Origin: Myxococcales bacterium
Lineage (GTDB): Bacteria; Lernaellota; Lernaellaia; Lernaellales; Lernaellaceae
Direction: 5' to 3'
Assembly (NCBI GenBank): GCA_012517325.1
Contig: JAAYVF010000053.1
Coordinates: forward strand, 1 to 40,623
DNA: 40,623 nucleotides
Under the pieces are notes generated by a model. The model worked only from the letters and a program-made list of their open reading frames with translations. It did no database searches and was not told the origin of the DNA. A program made the position numbers and the translations under genes. Within the stretch, counting starts at the first letter, position 1. Every line of letters begins with the position of its first letter. This document shows positions 1 to 10,183 of the stretch, piece by piece.

Positions 1-2
1 CG

Positions 3-272
3 ATGGATGACGAACGAATCCGCCTTTCTCGCTTCGACGCCCTGGCGATGGCCGCGCTGGGCGTGTTTTTTCGCGCCGGCGACTCGTGGCTGCCCCTGGG
101 GCTGCATTTGCTGGGAGCCGTGGCGACGGCGCTGGTGCTGATCGCCGCGGCCGATCTGAAAACCGGGCCCGCCGTTCTCTGGGCGGTCGTCGGCTGGACG
201 CTGATCTGGCTGGGATTCCGCGCCCGGCGGCTGCTGAAAAAGCGCCCGCTCGACGAGGCCGTCGATCGCTGA
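3..272 (+). CDS. Small membrane protein, possibly 5'-truncated
   Basis: This 89-residue frame has two likely membrane segments (about residues 30-50 and 54-72) and ends in a basic, Arg/Lys-rich tail that would face the cytoplasm. The first ATG is only two bases from the window edge, so I cannot tell whether it is the true start or an internal methionine of a longer protein. No ribosome binding site is visible. I do not recognise a family. The stop codon is followed at once by a GC-rich hairpin. Confidence 0.45.
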   Translation: MDDERIRLSRFDALAMAALGVFFRAGDSWLPLGLHLLGAVATALVLIAAADLKTGPAVLWAVVGWTLIWLGFRARRLLKKRPLDEAVDR

Positions 273-288
273 ACGCGGGGGCCCGCGT
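273..288 (+). terminator. GC-rich hairpin after the first gene
   Basis: A 7-bp inverted repeat (ACGCGGG paired with CCCGCGT) begins directly after the TGA stop. There is no T-run after it, so it is at best a weak or factor-assisted terminator. Confidence 0.25.
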
Positions 289-291
289 CGC

Positions 292-303
292 TTGAATATT
301 CAA
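292..303. promoter_or_regulatory. AT-rich perfect palindrome
   Basis: TTGAATATTCAA is a perfect 12-bp palindrome. The symmetry continues outward as CGC/GCG with a one-base offset. It lies about 115 bp upstream of the TlpA-like gene and could be an operator for a dimeric regulator. Nothing else supports this. Confidence 0.2.
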
Positions 304-417
304 AGCGAGAATAAATCGCGATCCGGCGACGCCGGCCGCTTCATTGACCCGTCCACGGTCCTTTGCTAAACAAGTACGACCGCTCCGCGACTGGGTTCGC
401 GACGAAAGGAGCCGCAC

Positions 418-909
418 ATGCGCCGTCTCACAATCGCCATCGTCCTGCTGCTGTTTCTCGCCGGATTGGCGTGGGCCGTCGGTGAAGCCGCGCCGAATTT
501 TTCGCTGAAGGATCTCAACGGCAAGACCTACCGCCTGGCCGATTACAAGGGCAAGGTCGTCGTGCTCAGCTTCTGGATGACTTGGTGCGCGCCCTGCAAA
601 CAGGAAATGCCTTTCCTGGCCCAATATTACGAGTTCTACAAGGACAAGGGACTGGAAGTGTGGTCGATCACCGCCGATACGCCTTCCGACATGCCCAAGG
701 TGCGCTCGATCGCCCAGCACTACAAGCTCACCAACCCGGTGCTGCTCGACCAGGACAGCCGGGTCAACAGCCTGCTCAACCCGCGCAGCGACTATCCGCT
801 GACCGTGCTGGTCGACAAGGCGGGCAAGATCGCCTGGGTGCACGTCGGCTATCAGCCCGGCGACGAAAAACTGCTCGAGGCGCAAATCAAAAAAGCCCTG
901 GGATTGTAA
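418..909 (+). CDS. TlpA/ResA-like thioredoxin-fold protein
   Basis: The product is a periplasmic or membrane-tethered thioredoxin-fold protein of 163 residues. The first ~20 residues are a signal peptide or N-terminal anchor ending AWA. The AhpC/TSA-Redoxin type domain follows, with APNFSLKDLNG at its start. The redox pair is C57 and C60 in WCAPC, and the probable cis-proline is P126 in DYPLTV. An AAAGGAG ribosome binding site at 405-411 fixes the ATG. The gene is immediately followed, with no spacer, by the ATG of a DUF6029 outer-membrane protein, so the two are translationally coupled. A role in disulfide reduction or maturation of an envelope partner is inferred from the family; the actual substrate is unknown. 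Confidence 0.85.
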   Translation: MRRLTIAIVLLLFLAGLAWAVGEAAPNFSLKDLNGKTYRLADYKGKVVVLSFWMTWCAPCKQEMPFLAQYYEFYKDKGLEVWSITADTPSDMPKVRSIAQHYKLTNPVLLDQDSRVNSLLNPRSDYPLTVLVDKAGKIAWVHVGYQPGDEKLLEAQIKKALGL

Positions 910-2490
910 ATGAAACGCCTGCTGTCGATTCTGCTGCTGGCGCTGCTGCTGCCGCTGCCGGCGCTGGCCTTGGAACTCGAAACGCCGGTCAGCGATTCGC
1001 TGAGCATCATCGAAACCCTCAAGGTTCTGCGCGACAACACGGTGAAGGACAACGAATTCTGGGCGGTGATCAACCGCCTCAACCTCGTCGTCGCCAAGGG
1101 CCCGTTCATGGCGGGGCTGCGTTACGACACCGAGGCCTACTTTCTGTCCGAGGAATACTACGTCCGCTACATCCCCGAAAAATTCTTCTTCCAATACGAG
1201 GATGGGCCGTTCCTGGCGCGGCTGGGCGATTCGTACGCGCGCTTCGGCCAGGGCCTGACGCTCAGCCTGCTCAAGCGCGACGAATTCGGCGAGGACACGA
1301 CGGTGCAAGGCGCGCTGCTGCAACTGTCGCATGAAAACGTCGAGTTCGCGGCGCTGGTCGGCCCGGTCAACCTGGGCGACGACAGCGCCTTCGTCCCGCA
1401 ACGCGCCCAGACCGAGGAACCGGAATTCATCGACGAGCGCGACCTGATCTGGGGCACGCACCTCGAGGCCGGCGCGCCGCAATACGTCATGGTGGGCGGC
1501 AACTGGGTCGGCGCCACGCTGCGTTTCGATCCCGACAGCCAGTTCGCCGACTACGAGGAAGACGACCGCGTCAACCTGTACTCGCTCACCGCCCGGGCGC
1601 CCGTGATGGGCGGCGTCGGCTCGCTCGAGGGCGAATATTCCTGGTTGGAATACGACGACCAGCGCGAAGCGAAATTGGACGACCTGCAGTGGGAAGGCCG
1701 CGGCGGCCATCTCGCCGCGACCTGGAACATCGGCCCAGTGACCCTGCTGACCGAAGCCACCGACTACTTCCGCTTCGAATTCCCGTACCACGATCCGCCG
1801 AGCATGGAATATACCGACATGTCGTTCGGCCATTTGCCCAATTTCACCGACGCCATCGGGGCGCGCGGCCGCGTGGATTACACCATTCCGGGCATCGACC
1901 TGGGCCTGTTCGCCAACTACACCAACATTCAGACGCACGAGGAAATGCCCGCGGAACTGGCCGACCATTACAGCGACCGCCTTTCCTGGCTGGAATGGAT
2001 CGAACACTCCTACGGCGGCCTGGACAAAACCTTCGGCAACGGCGCCTACGTCAGCGGCAGCGGCGGCTACCGCGAAATCCCGGAAGGCCGCTACGTGCAC
2101 GGCGACTCGAAAATCAGTACGCCGATCGTGCGACCGCACTCGCTGACCGCCGAATACAAATTCAAGCTCTTCCACGGCTTCGATCTGCTGCAAGGCACCG
2201 AATACGCCGACCATGAAACCGACCTAACCTACGGCTACGCCCCCTACCTTTCGTTGACCGGCACCTACGAATGGTCGGACGAACCGTCGGGCGGCATCAT
2301 CACGCTCGGCGCGGAGGAAGAGGACAATCCGCATTTCTGGGCGGTCGAGACGATGGTCCAGCCGGCCGATTGGGCCCGCATCACCCTGGGTTACGGCCGC
2401 TACAAGGGCGGTTTGAAATGCGCCGGCGGCGTCTGCCGGCAAATGCCGCCGTTCGAGGGTTTCCGCAGCGAGTTCGCGCTCCGGTTCTAG
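910..2490 (+). CDS. DUF6029-like outer-membrane protein
   Basis: This 526-residue protein has a clear signal peptide (about residues 1-20, ending ALA) and then alternating aromatic and polar strands typical of an outer-membrane beta-barrel. It ends in phenylalanine (ALRF), the usual barrel-assembly signature. The segment around YARFGQGLTLSLLKRDE resembles DUF6029 family proteins, whose function is unknown. Its ATG directly abuts the TAA of the TlpA-like gene, so the pair is probably made together. Two cysteines near the C-terminus (CAGGVC) might form a disulfide handled by that partner. The family call is from memory of the motif; the barrel call rests on the signal peptide, strand pattern and terminal Phe. 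Confidence 0.7.
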   Translation: MKRLLSILLLALLLPLPALALELETPVSDSLSIIETLKVLRDNTVKDNEFWAVINRLNLVVAKGPFMAGLRYDTEAYFLSEEYYVRYIPEKFFFQYEDGPFLARLGDSYARFGQGLTLSLLKRDEFGEDTTVQGALLQLSHENVEFAALVGPVNLGDDSAFVPQRAQTEEPEFIDERDLIWGTHLEAGAPQYVMVGGNWVGATLRFDPDSQFADYEEDDRVNLYSLTARAPVMGGVGSLEGEYSWLEYDDQREAKLDDLQWEGRGGHLAATWNIGPVTLLTEATDYFRFEFPYHDPPSMEYTDMSFGHLPNFTDAIGARGRVDYTIPGIDLGLFANYTNIQTHEEMPAELADHYSDRLSWLEWIEHSYGGLDKTFGNGAYVSGSGGYREIPEGRYVHGDSKISTPIVRPHSLTAEYKFKLFHGFDLLQGTEYADHETDLTYGYAPYLSLTGTYEWSDEPSGGIITLGAEEEDNPHFWAVETMVQPADWARITLGYGRYKGGLKCAGGVCRQMPPFEGFRSEFALRF

Positions 2491-2642
2491 TCATTGCGAA
2501 CCGGTTCCTCGTCCGGCGCGCCTCAACTTTTTGTATCCGCATCGAATTTCTGAAATTGAAAACCCGTCGCACCCGATTTTTCCCAAACCATCCAATTTCA
2601 ATTTCTCTTTTAAAACAACAAATTAGATCACTGGCCCATTTT

Positions 2643-2658
2643 TGGCACCCGCTTTGCT
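2643..2658 (+). promoter_or_regulatory. Candidate sigma-54 (-24/-12) promoter
   Basis: The sequence reads TGGCAC, five bases, then TTGCT, with GG and GC separated by exactly ten bases. This matches the RpoN consensus at all conserved positions. Transcription would start near 2669, about 170 bp upstream of the GH127-like lipoprotein gene. An RpoN-dependent gene would also need an enhancer-binding activator; none is encoded in the window. Confidence 0.55.
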
Positions 2659-2735
2659 ATGTAACGAAGACGGATGCTGTTGGTGATCATTTGGAAGAAA
2701 GGAACCTTTTCGCAGTAAGGCCAATCTCCTCTCCA

Positions 2736-2769
2736 GCGACGCCGAGCAAAGCCCCCAGCTCGGCGTCGC
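2736..2769 (+). terminator. 12-bp stem hairpin, terminator or attenuator
   Basis: GCGACGCCGAGC pairs perfectly with GCTCGGCGTCGC around a 10-base loop and is followed by CTTTCC. It lies 246 bp after the DUF6029 stop and downstream of the candidate sigma-54 promoter. If that promoter is used, the hairpin would be in the 5' leader of the next gene and could attenuate it. The T-run is poor. Confidence 0.5.
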
Positions 2770-2837
2770 CTTTCCATATTAAGGCCACGGAAAATCTCCG
2801 CTTTTGAGATCGCGCCGATTCGGTTACATTCAAGGCC

Positions 2838-4535
2838 ATGCGATTCGCCGGGAAAAATTTTACCTGCCTCGTGAAAATCCTCGCGCTGCTGCTGCCGCTC
2901 GCGCTCGCGGCCTGCGATCACGCTGACTCCACCACCGTCGAGGCGGTTCCCGATCAACCGTTTTTCACCGCCGATGAAATCGACGCCCTCCTGGCGAAAA
3001 ACGAAACGCCGCCGCCCGTCGACGAGGCGACCATCGCCGCCGATTGGCTGCGGCAGAGGATGGCGCTTTCGCAGCGCCACCTGCTGACAAACCTCGACGA
3101 CCGCCGCGGCGACATTCCCTACTTCGACGTGAATTTCGAAACGGGAACGATGCAGGTCAAACACGCCGGCTGGGATTGGTGCGATCTGGCGTCGCGGTAC
3201 GCGCTGGCCGCGCGGATGCTGGCGCGACACCTCGGCCTGCCGGGCGACGCTGCCGCCGCGCGCCTGCTCCGCCTCGAAAAAACGATCCTGCAAAACATTC
3301 GCCGCGACGGACTGGCCTATCGCCGCGCCGCCGATTTTTCCGCCGTCGAAGCCGACATCTTCGATCAAGGCAGCGTGATGCTTTATCTGGTCGATCGCTA
3401 CCGCGCGACCGGCATCGCCGAATACCGCGCGGTCATCGAAATGATGATCCGCGGCCTCTCGTTCCGGACCGTCCGCACCGAACACGGCCGGCGCTTTCTC
3501 TACCCGACCTATCGGCCCGACGGCGCGCGCGGCCCGGCGACCGACAACTGGAACGAGGCCGATCCCTGCCACCACGGCGGCCGCCTGCTCTACCCGCTGG
3601 CGCTGTTCCTGGAAGCGGCGCCCGATTCGGAAGCGGCGCGCCGCCTGTTCGACGACCTGGCGAATTACGTGCGGCTCGACGCGAAGGTTTTCGCGGCCGA
3701 CGGCTCGTTCGCGGGTCACACGCACAGCCGCACCAACACCCTCCTGGGCCTGCTGATCCGCGCCCGCCAGACCGGCGACGCCGACACCGCGGCGCAGGTC
3801 CGCCGATCGGTCGATTGGCTCGTCGCGGCGACGCCGCGCTGGGGTTGGGTTCCCGAATTTCTGCCCGCCGGCGACCGGCCCGAACCGCGCGCCGCCCGCG
3901 CCGAAACCGACGGCCTCGCCGATCTGCTTTCCCTGCTGCTGTTGCTGGCGAAAGACGACCCGGCCTATTGGGACGTCGTCGAGCGCTACGTGCGCAACGG
4001 TCTGGCGCAGGCGCAATGGACCGCACCGCCGCCCGCCGATGCCCCCGATCCGCGCGGCATCTTCTGCGGGTATTGCGATCCCAACGGCTTCGGCGCGCGG
4101 TCGATGAACTGCTGTTCGCCGGCCGGCGCGCTGGCCCTGGCGGCGGTCCGCGAAGCGGCGGCGACGGTCAGCGCCGAAAAAGGGACGGCGGATTACCGCG
4201 TGTTTCTGCCGCTGGCCCGCGACGACGAAAACGTACGGATCACCTCGGCCGTCAGCGACAACCGCCTGCTGGTCACGCTGGTCATGAAAAAGGCCGGACG
4301 CTATCATCTGCGGGTGCCCGCCGACGGGCGGGATCCGAGCGCCGGCGCGGAAGTTCTGGCCCGCGCGGATCACCCCGGACAGGCACAAGATTTCGCTTTT
4401 TCGCTCAAGAAAAATACGGAAGATCGACGCCTCGGCGACGCTTCTTTCCAGTACGACTGGCTCGGTCCTTTCGTGACGCGAGTGGCCCCCGCCGCGGCTC
4501 GCTTCGGTTTTTTCCTTTCACCGGCGGACAATTGA
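2838..4535 (+). CDS. GH127-like (alpha/alpha)6-barrel lipoprotein
   Basis: This is a 565-residue lipoprotein with lipobox LAAC and Asp at position +2. The body is rich in helical hairpins with conserved Trp/Asp/Asn positions, as in six-hairpin glycosidases, followed by a short beta-rich C-terminal part. A cysteine cluster at C410, C413, C425 and C426 (CGYC then NCC) resembles the zinc-binding cysteines near the active site of GH127/GH146 beta-L-arabinofuranosidases, although spacing differs and the acidic zinc ligand is not obvious. A role in removing sugars from a surface or environmental glycan is inferred. No strong ribosome binding site precedes the ATG. The next lipoprotein gene begins 13 bp downstream, so they form an operon. 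Confidence 0.6.
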   Translation: MRFAGKNFTCLVKILALLLPLALAACDHADSTTVEAVPDQPFFTADEIDALLAKNETPPPVDEATIAADWLRQRMALSQRHLLTNLDDRRGDIPYFDVNFETGTMQVKHAGWDWCDLASRYALAARMLARHLGLPGDAAAARLLRLEKTILQNIRRDGLAYRRAADFSAVEADIFDQGSVMLYLVDRYRATGIAEYRAVIEMMIRGLSFRTVRTEHGRRFLYPTYRPDGARGPATDNWNEADPCHHGGRLLYPLALFLEAAPDSEAARRLFDDLANYVRLDAKVFAADGSFAGHTHSRTNTLLGLLIRARQTGDADTAAQVRRSVDWLVAATPRWGWVPEFLPAGDRPEPRAARAETDGLADLLSLLLLLAKDDPAYWDVVERYVRNGLAQAQWTAPPPADAPDPRGIFCGYCDPNGFGARSMNCCSPAGALALAAVREAAATVSAEKGTADYRVFLPLARDDENVRITSAVSDNRLLVTLVMKKAGRYHLRVPADGRDPSAGAEVLARADHPGQAQDFAFSLKKNTEDRRLGDASFQYDWLGPFVTRVAPAAARFGFFLSPADN

Positions 4536-4548
4536 GGACGCGACGACC

Positions 4549-6447
4549 ATGAGACGATCCCCGCGTTTCCTTCTGCTCTGCCTGTTCGGCCTGCTGGCCT
4601 GGACGGCTTGCACCTCGGCCCCCTCGGGGCCGCACCAAACGCCGACCGTCAAAACGGTTGACCCGCTGTCTGGGGTGGCCGGCGAATTGGACGAAGCCGT
4701 TTATCAAGTGGAGGCGATTGCCGGTCCAGTGCCGAAAGACAGCCGGCTCATCCTGCGGCTGCCCGGCGCCGAGTACCCCGACAATTTCCGGGCGATGATT
4801 CCGACCGTGCGCGCGGCCCTGGACGGTCTCGATCTGCCGGTCGGCGCGGGCGATGCGCGCGGCGAATGCCCCTCGCCGTCGCGTTCGCGCTACGAGGTGC
4901 CGATTTCCCTGCCCCAAGGCCTGCCCCAGGGCGGCCGCGTGATCATCTCGGTGAACAAATACCGGCTGCCGCTGCGCGCGGTCGCGCAATTGCCGGTTTC
5001 CCTGGCGATCGGCTGGGGCAAATCGACGACGACCGAACCGCTGGCGCTGTTCGCCGAACCGGTCCGCGCCGGCGCCGCCGTGGCGGTTCTCGCCGATGTG
5101 CCGTCGACCGCCGACCCGACCGAAAAAATCAAGCTGCGGGTCACGGGCGTGGATCGGTACGGCAACGCCGCCGTGCCCGTGAATCGCGAGTTCCGTCTCG
5201 AATCCGAGCCGCAGGACCTGGACCTGCCGGACGTGACCATCGACGAGCAGGGGCAGGCCACGATCGAATTGCGGCCGCTGCCGGCCGGCGTCTATCGTTT
5301 CTCGCTGATCCAAAACGATCAGCGCTGGGGCCGCGCCGGACCGTGCCTGGTGACCGATCGACCGGCCGCGAAAAAAATGCTCTGGGGCGATCCGCACAGC
5401 CACACCGGTTATTCCGACGCTTACACCACCGCCGGCCCGCGCGACGCCTGGGCCTATGCGCGCGACGCGGCCCACCTCGACTTCGCGGCGGTGACCGATC
5501 ACGCCGAACCGATCTGGAGCTGCGGCCTGCGGCCGGAAACGGAATGGGCGGCGATCCGGCAGGCGGCCCGCGAAGCGAACCAGCCGGGCTCGTTCACCGC
5601 GTTTCTCGGCTTCGAATGGACCGGCTCGTTTCCGTTCCAGCCCGGTTGGCCGGCGCACGACGGGCACGCCAACGTGCTCTTCCCGGGCGATGACGGCGAA
5701 CTTTGCCGCGCCGACCGACCCGATTGCGACACCTTCCTCAAGCTGGCCGATCGCCTGACCCCGCTCGGGGCGCTGACGATCCGCCATCATACGATCGTCG
5801 CCTGGGGCGCGGCGGCCGCCCCCCGAATGCCAGTGGCCACACTGCCGGTTGTCGAGATTTTTTCAAGCCATGGCAGCAGCGAATGCCTGGATTGCCCGCG
5901 CGCGATTCCCGAACACGTCACCGACGCGGGTTACGCCGTGCAGGATTATCTGCTGGCCGGGTTGCGCCTGGGGCTGATCGGCGGCACCGACAATCATCAG
6001 GCGCGGCCGGGTAGCCGGCCGTTCCCCGGCCACGTCGACCTGGCCATGGACGCCGGCGGCCTGACCTGCGCCGTGGCCGACGAAAACACGAGAGAAGGCA
6101 TCTTCGCCGCGCTCCGCGCGCGCTCCGCCTACGCCACCACCGGCGCGCGCATCTGGCTCGATTTTTCGCTGGGCGCGACGCCGCTGGGGCAACTGGCGCC
6201 GGCCGGCGCGGCGCCGGACCTGCGATTCACGGTGCATGCCGTCGAACCGCTGGCCCGCGTGGAAATCCTGCGCGGCGACCTGGACGCGAAAAAAATCACC
6301 GTGCCGTTCAAACTGGAATCGGCGGAATACGATCTGGCGGGACAATGGCGCGATCCGCAACCGGTGCGCCACGCGTTTTACTACCTGCGGGTGACCCAAA
6401 GCGACGGGCAGATGGCGTGGTCGAGCCCGATCTGGCTCGACCGCTGA
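4549..6447 (+). CDS. DUF3604/PHP-type metal-dependent lipoprotein
   Basis: The 632-residue product has a lipobox (LAWTAC) and an N-terminal beta-rich region of about 250 residues. A PHP-like domain of the DUF3604 family follows. Metal-ligand motifs are H283/H285 in GDPHSH, D317/H318 in VTDHAE, paired histidines in TIRHHT, and D481/H483 in GGTDNH. This layout is typical of DUF3604 proteins, thought to be metal-dependent hydrolases of unknown substrate. The C-terminal ~100 residues look like a beta-sandwich. The gene lies 13 bp after the GH127-like lipoprotein gene and is probably cotranscribed. It converges with gyrB over a 34-bp gap that has no obvious terminator. Confidence 0.75.
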   Translation: MRRSPRFLLLCLFGLLAWTACTSAPSGPHQTPTVKTVDPLSGVAGELDEAVYQVEAIAGPVPKDSRLILRLPGAEYPDNFRAMIPTVRAALDGLDLPVGAGDARGECPSPSRSRYEVPISLPQGLPQGGRVIISVNKYRLPLRAVAQLPVSLAIGWGKSTTTEPLALFAEPVRAGAAVAVLADVPSTADPTEKIKLRVTGVDRYGNAAVPVNREFRLESEPQDLDLPDVTIDEQGQATIELRPLPAGVYRFSLIQNDQRWGRAGPCLVTDRPAAKKMLWGDPHSHTGYSDAYTTAGPRDAWAYARDAAHLDFAAVTDHAEPIWSCGLRPETEWAAIRQAAREANQPGSFTAFLGFEWTGSFPFQPGWPAHDGHANVLFPGDDGELCRADRPDCDTFLKLADRLTPLGALTIRHHTIVAWGAAAAPRMPVATLPVVEIFSSHGSSECLDCPRAIPEHVTDAGYAVQDYLLAGLRLGLIGGTDNHQARPGSRPFPGHVDLAMDAGGLTCAVADENTREGIFAALRARSAYATTGARIWLDFSLGATPLGQLAPAGAAPDLRFTVHAVEPLARVEILRGDLDAKKITVPFKLESAEYDLAGQWRDPQPVRHAFYYLRVTQSDGQMAWSSPIWLDR

Positions 6448-6481
6448 GGCCGGCGTCGCAGTCCCGAGCCGCGTTCGCGGG

Positions 6482-9316
<2,835 letters not shown>

Positions 9317-10171
9317 CTATTTTGCCAGCAACCGCCGGGCGTTGCCGCCGAAAAAATCGTCGGCCCGTTCGCGCACCCAGTCCACCCGCAGCCAACTGCG
9401 GACCTGCCACGCGTAGGGAAACGTGACGTACGGAAAATCCGAACCGAAAAGCAAGCGGTCGGCGTACCGGCCGAGCCGCGCCAGCATCGCCGGCGGCTGC
9501 TCGTACCACGGCGGCACGTGCGCGAACGAAACCTCCAGGCGCAACTCGGAGTAGCGATCCATCAGTTCGAGGTAGTCCGCGGTCTGCGGCGCGCCGAGGT
9601 GCGCGATCACCGCTTTCAATCGCGGGTTGCGCGCCAGGCGGCCCGCCAGGTGCGCGACGTCCAGCCGCTCGATTTTTTCGGGGTACGGCGCGTTGCCGGC
9701 GTGCAGGATGCAGGGAACGCCCCGCGCTTCCAGCAGAGCGAAAACCCCGTCGAGACGCACGTCGTCCAGCGCCATCCCCTGCACCTCGGCGTGGAGCTTC
9801 AGGCCGTGCAGACCCAGTTCGTCGAGCGCGCGCCGCGCCGTCGCGGCCGGATTTTCATCGGCCGGATGCACGGTGAAAAAACCGATGACGCGAGGGTCGT
9901 CGCGCTGCTGCCCGGCGATGTACTCATTGAGCGCGTCGGCGATTCCCGGCTTGTGGGCGTAGGGCAGCGCCCAGAACTCGCGAACGCCGAGCAGCGACAG
10001 GGTCCGCAGGATATCCGCGGTGCGGGTCTGGTAGGGCAGTTCCCAGCCGGCGGCGGCGAACCAGCGGCTGATCGCCGCGAACAGCTCGTCGGGAAACAGA
10101 TGGACGTGCGCGTCGACGCCGACCGCGATCGGCGGTGGTTCGTAAACCGCGGCCGGCTGCCAGCGAATCAT
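9317..10171 (-). CDS. Amidohydrolase_2-family TIM-barrel hydrolase
   Basis: This 284-residue cytosolic protein has the metal-dependent hydrolase pattern of the amidohydrolase_2 family. It shows HxH near the N-terminus (DAHVHLF), then GLKLHAE, CILHAGN, IAHLGAP and FGSDFPY, which carries the late aspartate. Members include decarboxylases and lactonases, so the reaction cannot be stated. It starts with ATG 12 bp after the stop of the GH92 gene and is likely its operon partner. It has no signal peptide, so a link to the exported mannosidase is only positional. Confidence 0.8.
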   Translation of the reverse strand: MIRWQPAAVYEPPPIAVGVDAHVHLFPDELFAAISRWFAAAGWELPYQTRTADILRTLSLLGVREFWALPYAHKPGIADALNEYIAGQQRDDPRVIGFFTVHPADENPAATARRALDELGLHGLKLHAEVQGMALDDVRLDGVFALLEARGVPCILHAGNAPYPEKIERLDVAHLAGRLARNPRLKAVIAHLGAPQTADYLELMDRYSELRLEVSFAHVPPWYEQPPAMLARLGRYADRLLFGSDFPYVTFPYAWQVRSWLRVDWVRERADDFFGGNARRLLAK

Positions 10172-10183
10172 CGCCGGCCGGCT

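Larger units (their letters stand above)
2491..2837. other. Intergenic region with promoter and hairpin
   Basis: This 347-bp AT-richer gap holds no convincing gene. It contains a sigma-54-type promoter match at 2643-2658 and a 12-bp perfect stem hairpin at 2736-2769, both described separately. Long antisense frames across it do not look like coding sequence. Confidence 0.6.
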
